A stretch of 64,000 nt of DNA from Sphingomonas sp. URHD0057 (GTDB lineage Bacteria; Pseudomonadota; Alphaproteobacteria; Sphingomonadales; Sphingomonadaceae): NCBI RefSeq assembly GCF_000620665.1, contig NZ_KK211162.1:452858-516857 (forward strand), read 5' to 3'. The notes under the pieces were generated by a model. It was not told where the DNA came from. It saw nothing but the letters and a program-made list of their open reading frames with translations, and ran no database searches. Positions 50,187 through 60,118 of the stretch are shown piece by piece. Each line of letters begins with the position of its first letter. Position 1 is the stretch's first letter. The translations under genes were made by a program, and so were the position numbers.

Positions 50187-50849
50187 TCAAGAGACTTTGC
50201 ACGGTTGTTCCAAAGCCTTGAGAAAAGACCATAAACTGCGCTTCAAGGCGGCATCAACACTCGCCAGAGGGATTTGTTTCCCCAATTCAACGAGGCTGGT
50301 GACCCCAAAATCGGCAATTCCGCAGGGCACTATGCCGGTGAAGTGGGAAAGGTCGGGCGCAACATTAATGGCGAAGCCGTGCAGGGTCACCCAGCGCTTC
50401 ACCCGGACGCCGAGCGCGCCGATCTTGGCTTCGTCCACGCCCTCGCCGACCCAGATGCCGATCCGTCCCTCTGCGCGGTGCGCATTTACGCCAAGCTGCC
50501 CCAAGGCGTCGATCATCCACTGTTCGAGCGAATGAACGAAGCGGCGGATGTCCTTTCCGCGCTTGTCGAGGTCGAGCATGACATAGCCGATGCGCTGGCC
50601 GGGCCCGTGATAGGTGTAGCGGCCGCCGCGCCCGGCATCGAACACCGGGAAGCCCCGAGGATTGAAGAGCTCGGCGGGATCGGCGCTGGTCCCGGCGGTG
50701 AACAGCGGCGGGTGCTCGAGCAGCCAGATGCACTCGCGCGCTTCCCCCAAGCGGATCGCGGCGGCGCGCTCCTCCATGAATGCAAGTGCCTCCGCGTAGG
50801 GGACAGGCGCGTCGGAAATGCGCCATTCGATGTCCGCAGGGAGGTCCAT
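50187..50849 (-). CDS. lipB: Octanoyltransferase LipB
   Basis: 220 residues from the ATG at 50847-50849. Family motifs: [21 protein letters not shown], the Lys region [22 protein letters not shown] and the acyl-acceptor Cys in [13 protein letters not shown]. It transfers octanoyl from ACP to lipoyl domains of dehydrogenases. The open frame extends upstream but overlaps the divergent gene at 50935; the ATG gives the family's usual start. Confidence 0.95.
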   Translation of the reverse strand: MDLPADIEWRISDAPVPYAEALAFMEERAAAIRLGEARECIWLLEHPPLFTAGTSADPAELFNPRGFPVFDAGRGGRYTYHGPGQRIGYVMLDLDKRGKDIRRFVHSLEQWMIDALGQLGVNAHRAEGRIGIWVGEGVDEAKIGALGVRVKRWVTLHGFAINVAPDLSHFTGIVPCGIADFGVTSLVELGKQIPLASVDAALKRSLWSFLKALEQPCKVS

Positions 50850-50934
50850 GGCGAGCGAGATGGTCCGGAGGCGGGACGAGGGCAAGTGGCGTTGCGCGAT
50901 CGCCAGAGGCTCCGCATAAGGCGGCGGCAATTGA

Positions 50935-51756
50935 ATGGGGACGGACGTGGCGAAACTGTCGATCTCGCAGGCCTGGGAGGAAACCAAGGCGGTCCTGGCC
51001 CGCGACGGGAAGCTGCTGGGCAGCGTCGCCCTCGCACTGATCGTGCTCCCGCAAACCGTGGGCGGGCTGTTCGCGCCGCGCAGCCCGGCCGAAGCCCCCG
51101 GCTATGTGTGGGCGATCCTGCTCGTCGCGACGGTCATCGGGTTCGCCGCGCAAGTCGCGCTCAACCGGCTGGCGATCGGGCCGTCCACCAGCGTCGGAGC
51201 GGCGGTCCGCCGCGGCTTCGCCCGCGTACCGGTCCTGCTTGGAACGATGCTGATAGTCATCGTCGCGCTATTCGTCTTGCTTTTGCTGATCGCGATCCTG
51301 CTCACCGCCTTCGGGCTCATCGTCGCGCCGGGAAGCGGCAACGAGCCTCCGCTCGGCGTGATGATGCTGCTAGTGCTGGTCACCCTGCTGACCTTCGCCA
51401 TCATCCAGCTCGCCGTCCCCGTCGCCGCGATCGAGGACGGCGGCTCACTTCACCTGATCGCGCGCAGCTGGGCCCTGGGCCGCGGCCATTATTGGCGTTT
51501 GCTGGCCTTCGTAACCGCCGTGCTGCTGTGCCTCGTGCTGGTGTTGGTCGCGGGGCAGATCGTGTTCGGTTCGGTGGTTGCGGCGCTGTTCGGGCCGCCG
51601 AGCGCCGGGAGCCTCGCCGCGCTGCTGAGCTCGCTCGTCCTGGCGTTGATCCAAGCCAGTTTTTCGGTCGTCAGCGCGGTGATGCTGGCGCGGATCTACG
51701 TCCAGCTGGCAGGTGGAGGCGGAGTTCAGGCGAGCGTGCCGAGCAGCGGGATCTGA
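50935..51756 (+). CDS. Multi-pass membrane protein of unknown function
   Basis: 273 residues. About six hydrophobic segments (residues 29-47, 58-76, 100-130, 142-165, 190-215, 225-255). [15 protein letters not shown] segment and the '[20 protein letters not shown]' charged loop resemble glycerophosphodiesterase membrane-domain and DUF-type integral membrane proteins. No catalytic motif. Convergent with the GNAT gene (31-bp overlap). Confidence 0.7.
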   Translation: MGTDVAKLSISQAWEETKAVLARDGKLLGSVALALIVLPQTVGGLFAPRSPAEAPGYVWAILLVATVIGFAAQVALNRLAIGPSTSVGAAVRRGFARVPVLLGTMLIVIVALFVLLLLIAILLTAFGLIVAPGSGNEPPLGVMMLLVLVTLLTFAIIQLAVPVAAIEDGGSLHLIARSWALGRGHYWRLLAFVTAVLLCLVLVLVAGQIVFGSVVAALFGPPSAGSLAALLSSLVLALIQASFSVVSAVMLARIYVQLAGGGGVQASVPSSGI

Positions 51757-52313
51757 GGCGCGCAATCCATGGGCAGAATGCCGCGCAGGCGCGGGTCGGG
51801 AAAGCGCTCGACCGCGCGGTTGCACGGCGTGAACCCGGCGCGGCGGTAGGCTGACAGCGCCGCCGGGTGATCGAGCGAACAGGTGTGGACGTGGACCCGA
51901 GTGACGCCGTCCCGCCAGCCGCGGCGCACGGCCTCGGCCAGAAGCCACTTGCCGTGCCCCTGGCCGGCGAGCCCAGGCATCAGGCCGATGAAGGCAAGCT
52001 CGCATTGGCCCGGTTCGCGGAAATCCAGCTCGAGCATTCCGACGACGGCTTCGACAGCGGCGACCTCGAACAGCTCAACGTTCGGGTCGTGGATGATCGC
52101 GCTTAGTTTCTCGTCGTCCATGACGAGCCGCGAGAACCACAGCCACGGCGCGCCGACCTTGCGGAACAATGCGCGATACTGGTCGGGCGTCGGGTCACCG
52201 AGGCGGCGCAGCTGAAGGGTCGAGGTCGGTATCTCGAGCGCGGGCTTCTCGCGCATTTCGAGATAAGTGACGACGGCGGCGAGCTCGTTGTCGGCGACAG
52301 GCTCGTAGCTCAT
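51726..52313 (-). CDS. GNAT family N-acetyltransferase
   Basis: 195 residues from the ATG at 52311-52313, overlapping the hemF stop (ATGA). The GNAT fold is supported by VGMLELDFREPGQCELAFIGLMPGLAGQGHGKWLLAEAVRR (motif A, acetyl-CoA loop Q-G-x-G-K) and VHTCSLDHPAALSAYRRAGF (motif B). Substrate unknown. Co-transcription with hemF is likely. Confidence 0.9.
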   Translation of the reverse strand: MSYEPVADNELAAVVTYLEMREKPALEIPTSTLQLRRLGDPTPDQYRALFRKVGAPWLWFSRLVMDDEKLSAIIHDPNVELFEVAAVEAVVGMLELDFREPGQCELAFIGLMPGLAGQGHGKWLLAEAVRRGWRDGVTRVHVHTCSLDHPAALSAYRRAGFTPCNRAVERFPDPRLRGILPMDCAPQIPLLGTLA

Positions 52314-53152
52314 TTCCACTTCGCCAGCGGGGGGAGGCTCATCAGGATGGCGTCGATGTTGCCGCCGGTTTTGAGCCCGAACAATGTGCCGCGGTCGTAA
52401 AGCAGGTTGAACTCGACGTAACGGCCGCGGAACTCGAGGAGGCGCTCGCGGTCGGCGTCGGTGAATGGCGTGTTCATCCGCTTGCGCACCAGCTGCGGGA
52501 AGATGTCGAGGAACGCCTCGCCGACCTCGCGGGTGAAGGCGAAATGGGCGTCGAAATGGCCTTCGAGATGGTCGTAGAAGATGCCGCCGACGCCGCGCGG
52601 GACGCCGCGATGGGGGAGCCAGAAATACTCCTCGGCCCACGTCGAGAAGCGGGGGTAGAAGGTCGGGTCGTGGGCGGCGCAGGCGGCGCGCAGGCGGGCG
52701 TGAAACGCCTCGGTGTCTTCTTGATAGGGAATGGCAGGGTTGAGATCGGCGCCGCCGCCGAACCAGCGCTTGGTCGTGGTCAGGAAGCGCGTGTTCATGT
52801 GCACGGCAGGGACGTGCGGGTTGGCCATGTGGGCGACGAGGCTGATGCCGGTGGCGAAGAAACTCGGATCGTCCTCGGCGCCCGGAATCGACTTGGCGAA
52901 CTCGGGCGAGAATTGGCCGCCGACGGTGGAGACGTTGACCCCGACCTTCTCGAACACCGCGCCGGTCAGCTGGCCGCGGACGCCGCCGCCGCCGGGCTCG
53001 CCGTCGGCGTCCGTGCGGTCCCATGGCGTGTAGACGAACGCCGCGTCGCTGCCCGCCTCGCGCTCGATCTGCTCGAACACCTCGCAGATCCGATCACGGA
53101 GCGATTCGAACCAGTCGCGCGCCGCCTGCTGCTGGTCGTCGAGTGCGAGCAT
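52310..53152 (-). CDS. hemF: Oxygen-dependent coproporphyrinogen III oxidase
   Basis: 280 residues from the ATG at 53150-53152. Diagnostic motifs: TRFLTTTKRWFGGGADLNPAIPYQED, PHRGVPRGVGGIFYDHLE and a YVEFNLLYDRGTLFGL end. It converts coproporphyrinogen III to protoporphyrinogen IX with O2 in haem synthesis. 7 bp upstream lies the XRE gene. Confidence 0.95.
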   Translation of the reverse strand: MLALDDQQQAARDWFESLRDRICEVFEQIEREAGSDAAFVYTPWDRTDADGEPGGGGVRGQLTGAVFEKVGVNVSTVGGQFSPEFAKSIPGAEDDPSFFATGISLVAHMANPHVPAVHMNTRFLTTTKRWFGGGADLNPAIPYQEDTEAFHARLRAACAAHDPTFYPRFSTWAEEYFWLPHRGVPRGVGGIFYDHLEGHFDAHFAFTREVGEAFLDIFPQLVRKRMNTPFTDADRERLLEFRGRYVEFNLLYDRGTLFGLKTGGNIDAILMSLPPLAKWK

Positions 53153-53159
53153 CGAGGGG

Positions 53160-53369
53160 TCAGTAGACGCGGCGCTGGGCCGCGACGAGCATCCGCAGAA
53201 GCATGGCGACGGGGCGTGGCACGCCGACCTTGCCCTCGAGCCACAGGCTGACCGCCGAGCGCGACACGCCGATCGCCTGGGCGAGATCGTTCTGGGTGCG
53301 GTAGCCGAGGCTGCGCATCGCTCCGCGCAGCTCATCGGGGGACATGGAAGCCAGGCGTTCGTCGAGCAT
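53160..53369 (-). CDS. Small XRE-type helix-turn-helix protein
   Basis: 69 residues. The Cro/CI HTH is clear: LGYRTQNDLAQAIGVSRSAVSLWLEGKVGVPRP. No extra domain. It lies just upstream of hemF on the same strand and could regulate it or the neighbouring genes (inference). Confidence 0.85.
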   Translation of the reverse strand: MLDERLASMSPDELRGAMRSLGYRTQNDLAQAIGVSRSAVSLWLEGKVGVPRPVAMLLRMLVAAQRRVY

Positions 53370-53381
53370 CAGGTGGCGGCT

Positions 53382-54529
<1,148 letters not shown>

Positions 54530-54534
54530 CGCCG

Positions 54535-55200
54535 ATGGAGACGCGGCTCGCGATTCCGGTCGTTGGGGGCCAGGTTTCGGCGCTGCTGCTGCGGCCGGCC
54601 GAGGCGAAAGCACTGTACGTATTCGCGCATGGCGCGGGCGTCGGCATGAACCACCCGAGCATGGCGTCCAACGCGCAAGGGCTCGCCGACCGTGGGGTCG
54701 CGACGCTGCGCTTCCAGTTTCCGTACATGGAGAAAGGGGGGGGCCGCCCCGACCCGCCGGGGATCGCCCATGCCACGGTGCGGGCGGCGGTCGCCAAGGC
54801 CGCGGAGCTCGCGCCCGAACTGCCGCGGTTCGCCGGGGGGCGGTCGTATGGCGGGCGGATGACCTCGCAGGCGCAGTCGATCTCACCGCTGCCGGGCGTG
54901 CGCGGGCTCGTGTTCCTGGGCTTTCCGCTGCATCCCGCCGGCAAGCCGGGAAACGAGCGCGCCGATCATCTCGAGCGGATCGAAATCCCGATGCTGTTCG
55001 TGTCCGGCTCGCGCGATGCTCTCGCGGAGATGCATTTGCTGCAGCCGCTGGTCGCGGGCCTCGGCGAGCGGGCGACGCTTCACACCGTCGAGGGCGGCGA
55101 TCACGGGCTGCGGGTGCTGGTCAGCAGCGGGCGAACCAACGACGCGGCGCAGGCCGAAGCGCTCGATGCCATGGCCGAGTGGATGCTAGGCCTGGCCTAG
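54535..55200 (+). CDS. Alpha/beta hydrolase (dienelactone-hydrolase or KANL3/Tex30-like)
   Basis: 221 residues, 5 bp after the previous stop. Elements: LYVFAHGAGVGMNHPSM (HGAG oxyanion), FAGGRSYGGRMTSQ (nucleophile Ser in G-x-S-x-G), LFVSGSRDALAEM (Asp) and GGDHGLRV (His). The short form matches the KANL3/Tex30-type hydrolases, substrate unknown. Convergent overlap with murQ (15 bp). Confidence 0.88.
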   Translation: METRLAIPVVGGQVSALLLRPAEAKALYVFAHGAGVGMNHPSMASNAQGLADRGVATLRFQFPYMEKGGGRPDPPGIAHATVRAAVAKAAELAPELPRFAGGRSYGGRMTSQAQSISPLPGVRGLVFLGFPLHPAGKPGNERADHLERIEIPMLFVSGSRDALAEMHLLQPLVAGLGERATLHTVEGGDHGLRVLVSSGRTNDAAQAEALDAMAEWMLGLA

Positions 55201-56055
55201 GCGCGTTATCGCTGCCCTGAGATTATTCCCGGTGTCCGCCAGCATCCTGGCGCCCTGCTCGACGGTCATTCCCATCGCGACGAGCGTCGCCAGCTTGATG
55301 TTGTTCTCGGTGAGCTCGAGGGCGGCCTCGGCGGCGCGCGGGTCGGCGCCGCTGATTTGCGCGACGATGCCGATGGCGCGGGTGCGCAGCTTTCGGTTGG
55401 AGACCCGCATGTCGACCATCAAGCGGTCATGGACGCGGCCGAGCCGCAGCATGATCGCGGTCGACAGCATGCCGAGAACGATCTTCTGGGCCGTTCCCGC
55501 CTTCATCCGCGTCGAGCCCGACAGCAGCTCGTCGCCGGTGTCGAGGAGAATCGGATGGCTGGCCGCAACGAGCAGCGGAGTTCCGGCATTGCTGGCCAGC
55601 GCAATGGTGAGCGCGCCGAGCGTGGACGCCTCGCTAACGGCGGCGACCGTGAAGGGCGTGGTGCCGCTGGCCGATACGCCAATCACGACATCGTTGGCAT
55701 TGAGCGCCGCCGACCTTGCCAGCTCGCGCCCGCTGTCCTCGTCGTCCTCGGCATTCTCGATGCTCCGGCTGAGCGCGGCCAGGCCCCCGGCGATGCCGTA
55801 GACGATCCGGTCCGGGCTCCAGCCGAAGGTCGGCGTGAGCTCCGCGCCGTCGAGAACGGCGAGGCGGCCGGAGGTGCCCGCGCCGACATAGACCAGACGC
55901 CCGGCAGGGTGCTGCAGCCGTTCGGCGGCTTCTTCGGCGGCTCCCGCGATGGGCTCGATCTGGGACTTAACTGAGGCGGCCGCCGCAAGCTGGCCGTCGA
56001 ACATCGCGCGGACGACATCGGTCGTCGGCCAGAGATCAAGCGGCTTCGTTGGCAA
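55186..56055 (-). CDS. murQ: N-acetylmuramic acid 6-phosphate etherase
   Basis: 289 residues. The start is a TTG at 56053-56055, supported by AGGAG seven bases upstream. SIS fold with LVYVGAGTSGRLAVLDGAELTPTFGW, the VIGVSASGTTPF loop and a catalytic Glu in NAEDDEDSGRE, followed by GDELLSGSTRMKAGTAQKIVLGMLST. It cleaves the D-lactyl ether of MurNAc-6-P to GlcNAc-6-P during cell-wall recycling. Divergent from the kinase gene. Confidence 0.93.
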   Translation of the reverse strand: MPTKPLDLWPTTDVVRAMFDGQLAAAASVKSQIEPIAGAAEEAAERLQHPAGRLVYVGAGTSGRLAVLDGAELTPTFGWSPDRIVYGIAGGLAALSRSIENAEDDEDSGRELARSAALNANDVVIGVSASGTTPFTVAAVSEASTLGALTIALASNAGTPLLVAASHPILLDTGDELLSGSTRMKAGTAQKIVLGMLSTAIMLRLGRVHDRLMVDMRVSNRKLRTRAIGIVAQISGADPRAAEAALELTENNIKLATLVAMGMTVEQGARMLADTGNNLRAAITRLGQA

Positions 56056-56119
56056 CGCGCTCTCCTATCTTGCGGGCTCGGTTGATCGACTGCCGTTCCG
56101 GCTATAGCGACAGGCTGGA

Positions 56120-56983
56120 ATGGGCTTCTACCTTGGAATCGACGCCGGAGGCACGCGGACGACGGCGCGACTGGTGTCCGGCAGCGGCGAAACGCTCGGC
56201 ACCGGCGAAGCCGGGCCGGCAAATACCCGGATCGGTTTCGACAACGCGCTGCGCGAGGTCGAGAGCGCCTGCGCTCACGCGATCGAAGCGGCCGGCTTGT
56301 CGGAGGCGGAGGTCGGCTCGATCCGGGCGGGTCTTGGCATTGCCGGCCTCAACCGGCGCGGCGCTCTCGAGGCCCTGCAGGCGCACCACTTCCCATTCGC
56401 TTCGATTGCGTTTGCGAGCGACGCCGCGATCGCCTGCCTGGGCGCCCACGCCGGCGGCGACGGCGGAATCGTCATCGTCGGCACCGGAAGCATCGGTTTT
56501 GCCCGGGTTGCCGGCGAGACCGTCATCGTCGGAGGGTACGGCTTTCCCATTTCCGACGAGGGCAGCGGTGCGGACCTCGGCCTGCGCGCCATCCAGCAGA
56601 GCCTGTGGGCACGCGACCGCCGCATTGCCCACAGTGCGATGACCCGCGAGATTCTCGAACGATTCTCCGATTCCGCCGGCGAAATCGTGACCTGGATGGA
56701 TAGCGCCACGGCGACCGATTACGCGGTCTTTTCTCCACTCGTGATGGAGCATGCGAGCCGGGGCGACGCGGTCGCCGAACCGATCGTCCAAGAAGCCGCG
56801 CGAGGCGTCGACCGGCTCATTCGAGTCCTGTTCGAACGCGGAGCGCCCCATTGCTGCCTGATGGGGGGCGTTTCCGAAGTTCTCTACGACTGGCTCGCGG
56901 CCGGCCTTCGCAAGCGCCTCCGCGAACCGCTCGGCAACGGCCTCGATGGCGCATTGCTGCTGGCCCACTCGCGCGATCCTTGA
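56120..56983 (+). CDS. N-acetylglucosamine kinase (BadF/BadG/BcrA ATPase family)
   Basis: 287 residues. ASKHA fold with YLGIDAGGTRTTARLV (phosphate 1), IVIVGTGSIGFA (phosphate 2), GGYGFPISDEGSGADLGLRAIQ and CLMGGVSEVLYDWL (adenosine). In this neighbourhood it probably phosphorylates GlcNAc or a related aminosugar. The pair with murQ and nagA is the usual recycling set. No membrane segment. Confidence 0.88.
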   Translation: MGFYLGIDAGGTRTTARLVSGSGETLGTGEAGPANTRIGFDNALREVESACAHAIEAAGLSEAEVGSIRAGLGIAGLNRRGALEALQAHHFPFASIAFASDAAIACLGAHAGGDGGIVIVGTGSIGFARVAGETVIVGGYGFPISDEGSGADLGLRAIQQSLWARDRRIAHSAMTREILERFSDSAGEIVTWMDSATATDYAVFSPLVMEHASRGDAVAEPIVQEAARGVDRLIRVLFERGAPHCCLMGGVSEVLYDWLAAGLRKRLREPLGNGLDGALLLAHSRDP

Positions 56984-56989
56984 GCCGCA

Positions 56990-58114
56990 TCAGTCGCTGG
57001 CGATTCCCGAAATCCAGGTTCGCGCGACCCGTCCATCGGGGTTCAGAAGCGCCAAATCGGCCCTGAGACCGGGACTGATCGCTCCAGTTGTCTGCTCAAG
57101 GCCGACGGCTCGAGCGGGATTGAGGCTGGCCATCCTGATCGCTGTCGCCAAATCGACTTGAAGCGCCTCTGCCGCGTTGACGACGGCGGTGGCCATATCG
57201 AGGTTCGAGCCGGCGAGAGTCCCGTCGTCGGCGGCGAGGCGCCCATCATCGACGTGGATCGGCCGATCGCCGAGCATGAACGTGGTTTCTGCGGAGCCGA
57301 CGGTGGCCATCGCATCGGTGACGAGGACGAGCTGGTCAGACCCTTTTGCCGCCAGCGCAATTCGCAGCGACGCCGGATGGACGTGGAAGCCATCGATGAT
57401 GAGGCTGCACCAGGCGTCGCTGTCGAGCGCAGCACCGACCGCGCCGGGGGCGCGTGCGATCAGCTGGCTCATCGCGTTGAACAAATGCGTGAAGCCGGTC
57501 ACCCCGTCGTCAAGCGCCTGGCGCGTTTGCTCGTACGAAGCTGCCGTGTGTCCGGCGGCGACGACGACCCCGCGTGCGGCGAGCGCGGCGATGACGCCGG
57601 CCGGAGCGAGCTCGGGCGCCAGCGTGACCAGAGTCACGCCGTTGCTGAGCGAAGCGAGCAGCTCGACCGCGGTGTCGTCGATCTGCCGGATCTTGGTGGA
57701 ATCATGGATGCCGCGCTTTTCGGAATTGATGAACGGGCCCTCGATGTGAATTCCAAGGACGCCCGGCACGCCCCTGGCGATGGCGCCTTCAACGGCGCGC
57801 ATGGCCCGGTCCAGCACCTCAAGGTCGGTGGTGATGAGCGTCGGCAGGAAACCGGTTGTCCCAAACGCGCGGTGGGAGCGGCCGATCGCCTCGATGCCTT
57901 CGATGGTGGGCTGGTCGTTGAAGAGCACGCCGCCCCCGCCGTTGACCTGGAGGTCGATGAACCCGGGGACGAGTTCGCCTTCCAAGTTCTCGCGGGAGAC
58001 GTTCGGCGGGCACTCCGGCACCACATCGACGATGCGCCCATCCTCGATCAACAGGCAGCGCTCGGTCTCGAACCCGACCGGCGTGAGGATGCGCGAGGGG
58101 CACAAAGCGATCAT
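56990..58114 (-). CDS. nagA: N-acetylglucosamine-6-phosphate deacetylase
   Basis: 374 residues. Metal-dependent amidohydrolase: FIDLQVNGGGGVLFND, LGIHIEGPFINSEKRG (Glu ligand), VVAAGHTAASYEQ (His), THLFNAMSQL (His) and VTDAMATVG (catalytic Asp). Product is GlcN-6-P, used by the SIS-type enzyme encoded directly upstream. Start ATG at 58112-58114 directly abuts the previous stop, so they are coupled. Confidence 0.95.
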   Translation of the reverse strand: MIALCPSRILTPVGFETERCLLIEDGRIVDVVPECPPNVSRENLEGELVPGFIDLQVNGGGGVLFNDQPTIEGIEAIGRSHRAFGTTGFLPTLITTDLEVLDRAMRAVEGAIARGVPGVLGIHIEGPFINSEKRGIHDSTKIRQIDDTAVELLASLSNGVTLVTLAPELAPAGVIAALAARGVVVAAGHTAASYEQTRQALDDGVTGFTHLFNAMSQLIARAPGAVGAALDSDAWCSLIIDGFHVHPASLRIALAAKGSDQLVLVTDAMATVGSAETTFMLGDRPIHVDDGRLAADDGTLAGSNLDMATAVVNAAEALQVDLATAIRMASLNPARAVGLEQTTGAISPGLRADLALLNPDGRVARTWISGIASD

Positions 58115-59158
58115 TCAGCGGGTCTCCGTGACCTTCCGCAGATAGGGCGGGGCGTCGGGATCGAGGCCGCGGGCAACGCTGAGCGCCGCGATCATCTTGT
58201 AGACACTCATCATGCACGCCGCCGGTGCGAGCGCCGGATGCAAATCGGGGACGGTCGGGAGATTGATCGCGCCCTCGACATGGGAGCCGGCGGCGAGGAC
58301 CTGCGCCCCACGCGCGACCAGGTCGGCCGCGATCGCCTTTACCGAGGCGCGAGAGGCGTCGTTCGGGACCAGAACCAGAACCGGAAAGCCTGCGCCGATG
58401 ATCGCCATCGGCCCGTGCCGGACTTCGGCCGCGCTGACCGCCTCGGCATGGATACCGCAGGTTTCCTTGAACTTGAGCGCGGTCTCCTGAGCGATCCCCA
58501 GCGTCGACCCGCGCCCGATCACATACATGTCGCGGACGTCGAGCAGCGCGTCGGCGGCCGCGCTCCAGTCGAGGCTCCACGCCCCCCGAAGAGCCTGCGG
58601 CGATGACCGCACCGCCTCTTGAAGCGGACAGCTGCCGGTCCACTCGGCGACGAGAGCGGCGACGGCCAATAACGAGCCGATGTAGGACTTGGTCGCGGCG
58701 ACGCTGTGCTCGGTGCCGGCAAGGATCGGCAGGGTCGCCCAGCTTTCCGCCGCGAGGGGCGACGACTCGGCATTGACGATGCTCACGACCAGCGCTCCGG
58801 CTTCCCGCGCCGCTTTCGCCGACAGCACCAGATCGGGGCTTTGGCCCGACTGGGATACGGCGAGAAACAGGACGCGGTCGAGGCTGCGCCACTTTACGCC
58901 GAAGATCGACGAGACCGACGGGGAATGGGAGGCCGATGGAGTGGCGGTTTCGATCTCGATCAGATGCTTCGCATAGGTCGCGGCATGATCGGAGCTGCCG
59001 CGGGCGCAGGTCATGACGAGTTGCGGGTCCAGCTGCCGCAGCCTTGCGCCGATGTCGGCGAGAAGCGGCGGATATTCGCGCAATTGACGGTCCGCGACGA
59101 GCGCCGCCTCTTCGGCCTCCGCCTCCATCCGGCTCGGTGGGCGGGCGCCGCCGGGCAT
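58115..59158 (-). CDS. SIS-domain glucosamine-6-phosphate deaminase (NagB-II type)
   Basis: 347 residues. Two SIS domains: MTCARGSSDHAATYAKHLIE, FLAVSQSGQSPDLVLSAKAA and MYVIGRGSTLGIAQETALKFKETCGIHAEA, EVRHGPMAII. This is the isomerase half of GlmS without the glutaminase domain. With nagA next to it, NagB-II (GlcN-6-P to Fru-6-P) is the best assignment; AgaS is an alternative. Start ATG 59156-59158 shares a TGATG with the stop of map, so it was preferred over the ATG at 59126-59128. Confidence 0.82.
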   Translation of the reverse strand: MPGGARPPSRMEAEAEEAALVADRQLREYPPLLADIGARLRQLDPQLVMTCARGSSDHAATYAKHLIEIETATPSASHSPSVSSIFGVKWRSLDRVLFLAVSQSGQSPDLVLSAKAAREAGALVVSIVNAESSPLAAESWATLPILAGTEHSVAATKSYIGSLLAVAALVAEWTGSCPLQEAVRSSPQALRGAWSLDWSAAADALLDVRDMYVIGRGSTLGIAQETALKFKETCGIHAEAVSAAEVRHGPMAIIGAGFPVLVLVPNDASRASVKAIAADLVARGAQVLAAGSHVEGAINLPTVPDLHPALAPAACMMSVYKMIAALSVARGLDPDAPPYLRKVTETR

Positions 59159-59988
59159 CAAGCGTAAGGCGGCTTGTCGAGGCCTTTCGGGCTTTTGGTG
59201 AAGACCTCGCAGCCGTCTTCGGTGATGCCGATCGAATGCTCGAACTGGGCCGACAGCGAGCGGTCGCGGGTGACCGCGGTCCAGCCGTCCTCGAGCACCT
59301 TCACGTCCGGGCGGCCGATGTTGATCATCGGCTCGACGGTGAAGATCATGCCGGGCTTGAGCTCGGGGCCTGAACCCGGGCGGCCGGCGTGGATCACCTC
59401 GGGGCTGTCGTGGAACAGGCGCCCGACGCCATGCCCGCAGAAGTCGCGGACGACGCTGTAGCGCTGGCCTTCGGCGTGGCGCTGGATGGCATTGGCGATA
59501 TCGCCGAGATGGTTGCCGGGCCGCGCCTGCTCGAGGCCGAGCATCAGGCATTCGTAGGTGACGTCGATCAGCTTCTTCGCCTTCAAGGGCACGTCGCCGA
59601 CGAGGTACATGCGGCTGGTGTCGCCGTGCCAGCCGCCGACGATCGGCGTCACGTCGATATTGACGATGTCGCCGTCCTTCAGCGTCTTGTCCCCGGGGAT
59701 GCCGTGGCAGACGACGTGGTTGATCGAGATGCAGCAGCTCTTGGTGTAGCCGCGATAGCCGAGGGTCGCGGGGATCGCTCCCGCCTCGACCGTCATCTGA
59801 TAGACGATGTCGTCGAGGTCCTGGGTCGACACGCCGGGCACGACATGCGGCACCAGCGCGTCGAGGATGTCGGCGGCGAGGCGCCCGGCCTTGCGCATGC
59901 CGGCGAAGCCGTCGGGCCCGTGGAGCTTGATCACGCCGTTGCGGGCTTCGACGCGGTCGTCGTCGGTGACGGTGATATATTGAGTCAT
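59158..59988 (-). CDS. map: Type I methionine aminopeptidase
   Basis: 276 residues from the ATG at 59986-59988. Metal ligands and motifs: VCHGIPG, IVNIDVTPIVGGWHGDTSRM (two Asp), FCGHGVGRLFHDSPEV (His), MIFTVEPMIN (Glu), SAQFEHSIGIT (Glu). It removes the initiator Met from new proteins. Coupled to the aminosugar gene downstream by TGATG, an unusual link of housekeeping and catabolic genes. Confidence 0.96.
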   Translation of the reverse strand: MTQYITVTDDDRVEARNGVIKLHGPDGFAGMRKAGRLAADILDALVPHVVPGVSTQDLDDIVYQMTVEAGAIPATLGYRGYTKSCCISINHVVCHGIPGDKTLKDGDIVNIDVTPIVGGWHGDTSRMYLVGDVPLKAKKLIDVTYECLMLGLEQARPGNHLGDIANAIQRHAEGQRYSVVRDFCGHGVGRLFHDSPEVIHAGRPGSGPELKPGMIFTVEPMINIGRPDVKVLEDGWTAVTRDRSLSAQFEHSIGITEDGCEVFTKSPKGLDKPPYA

Positions 59989-60023
59989 CGGCCGAATATA
60001 GGCCGGGAGCGGCCCGAACCCAA

Positions 60024-60111
60024 CCGCTCGTCCTGAGCCAAGTCGAAGGACTGTTCTTTTCCTCAGGCGCGGCCAGTAAGGGCAGTTCCTCGACAAGCTC
60101 GGGACGAACGG
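60024..60111. repeat. REP-like inverted pair (TCCTGAGC...TCGAAGGA type)
   Basis: CCGCTCGTCCTGAGCCAAGT at 60024-60043, continuing CGAAGGA to 60050, and TTCCTCGACAAGCTCGGGAC at 60086-60105, continuing GAACGG to 60111. The two are imperfect inverted copies, so a long hairpin is possible. The element fills the gap between map and the CinA-like gene. Compare the single unit at 27064. Confidence 0.75.
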
Positions 60112-60118
60112 AGTTTGG

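Noticed and set aside
50274..51854. A 526-codon plus frame across lipB and the membrane protein gene
   Set aside because: It runs antisense to lipB and in another frame of the membrane gene; both of those have clear family or helix patterns.
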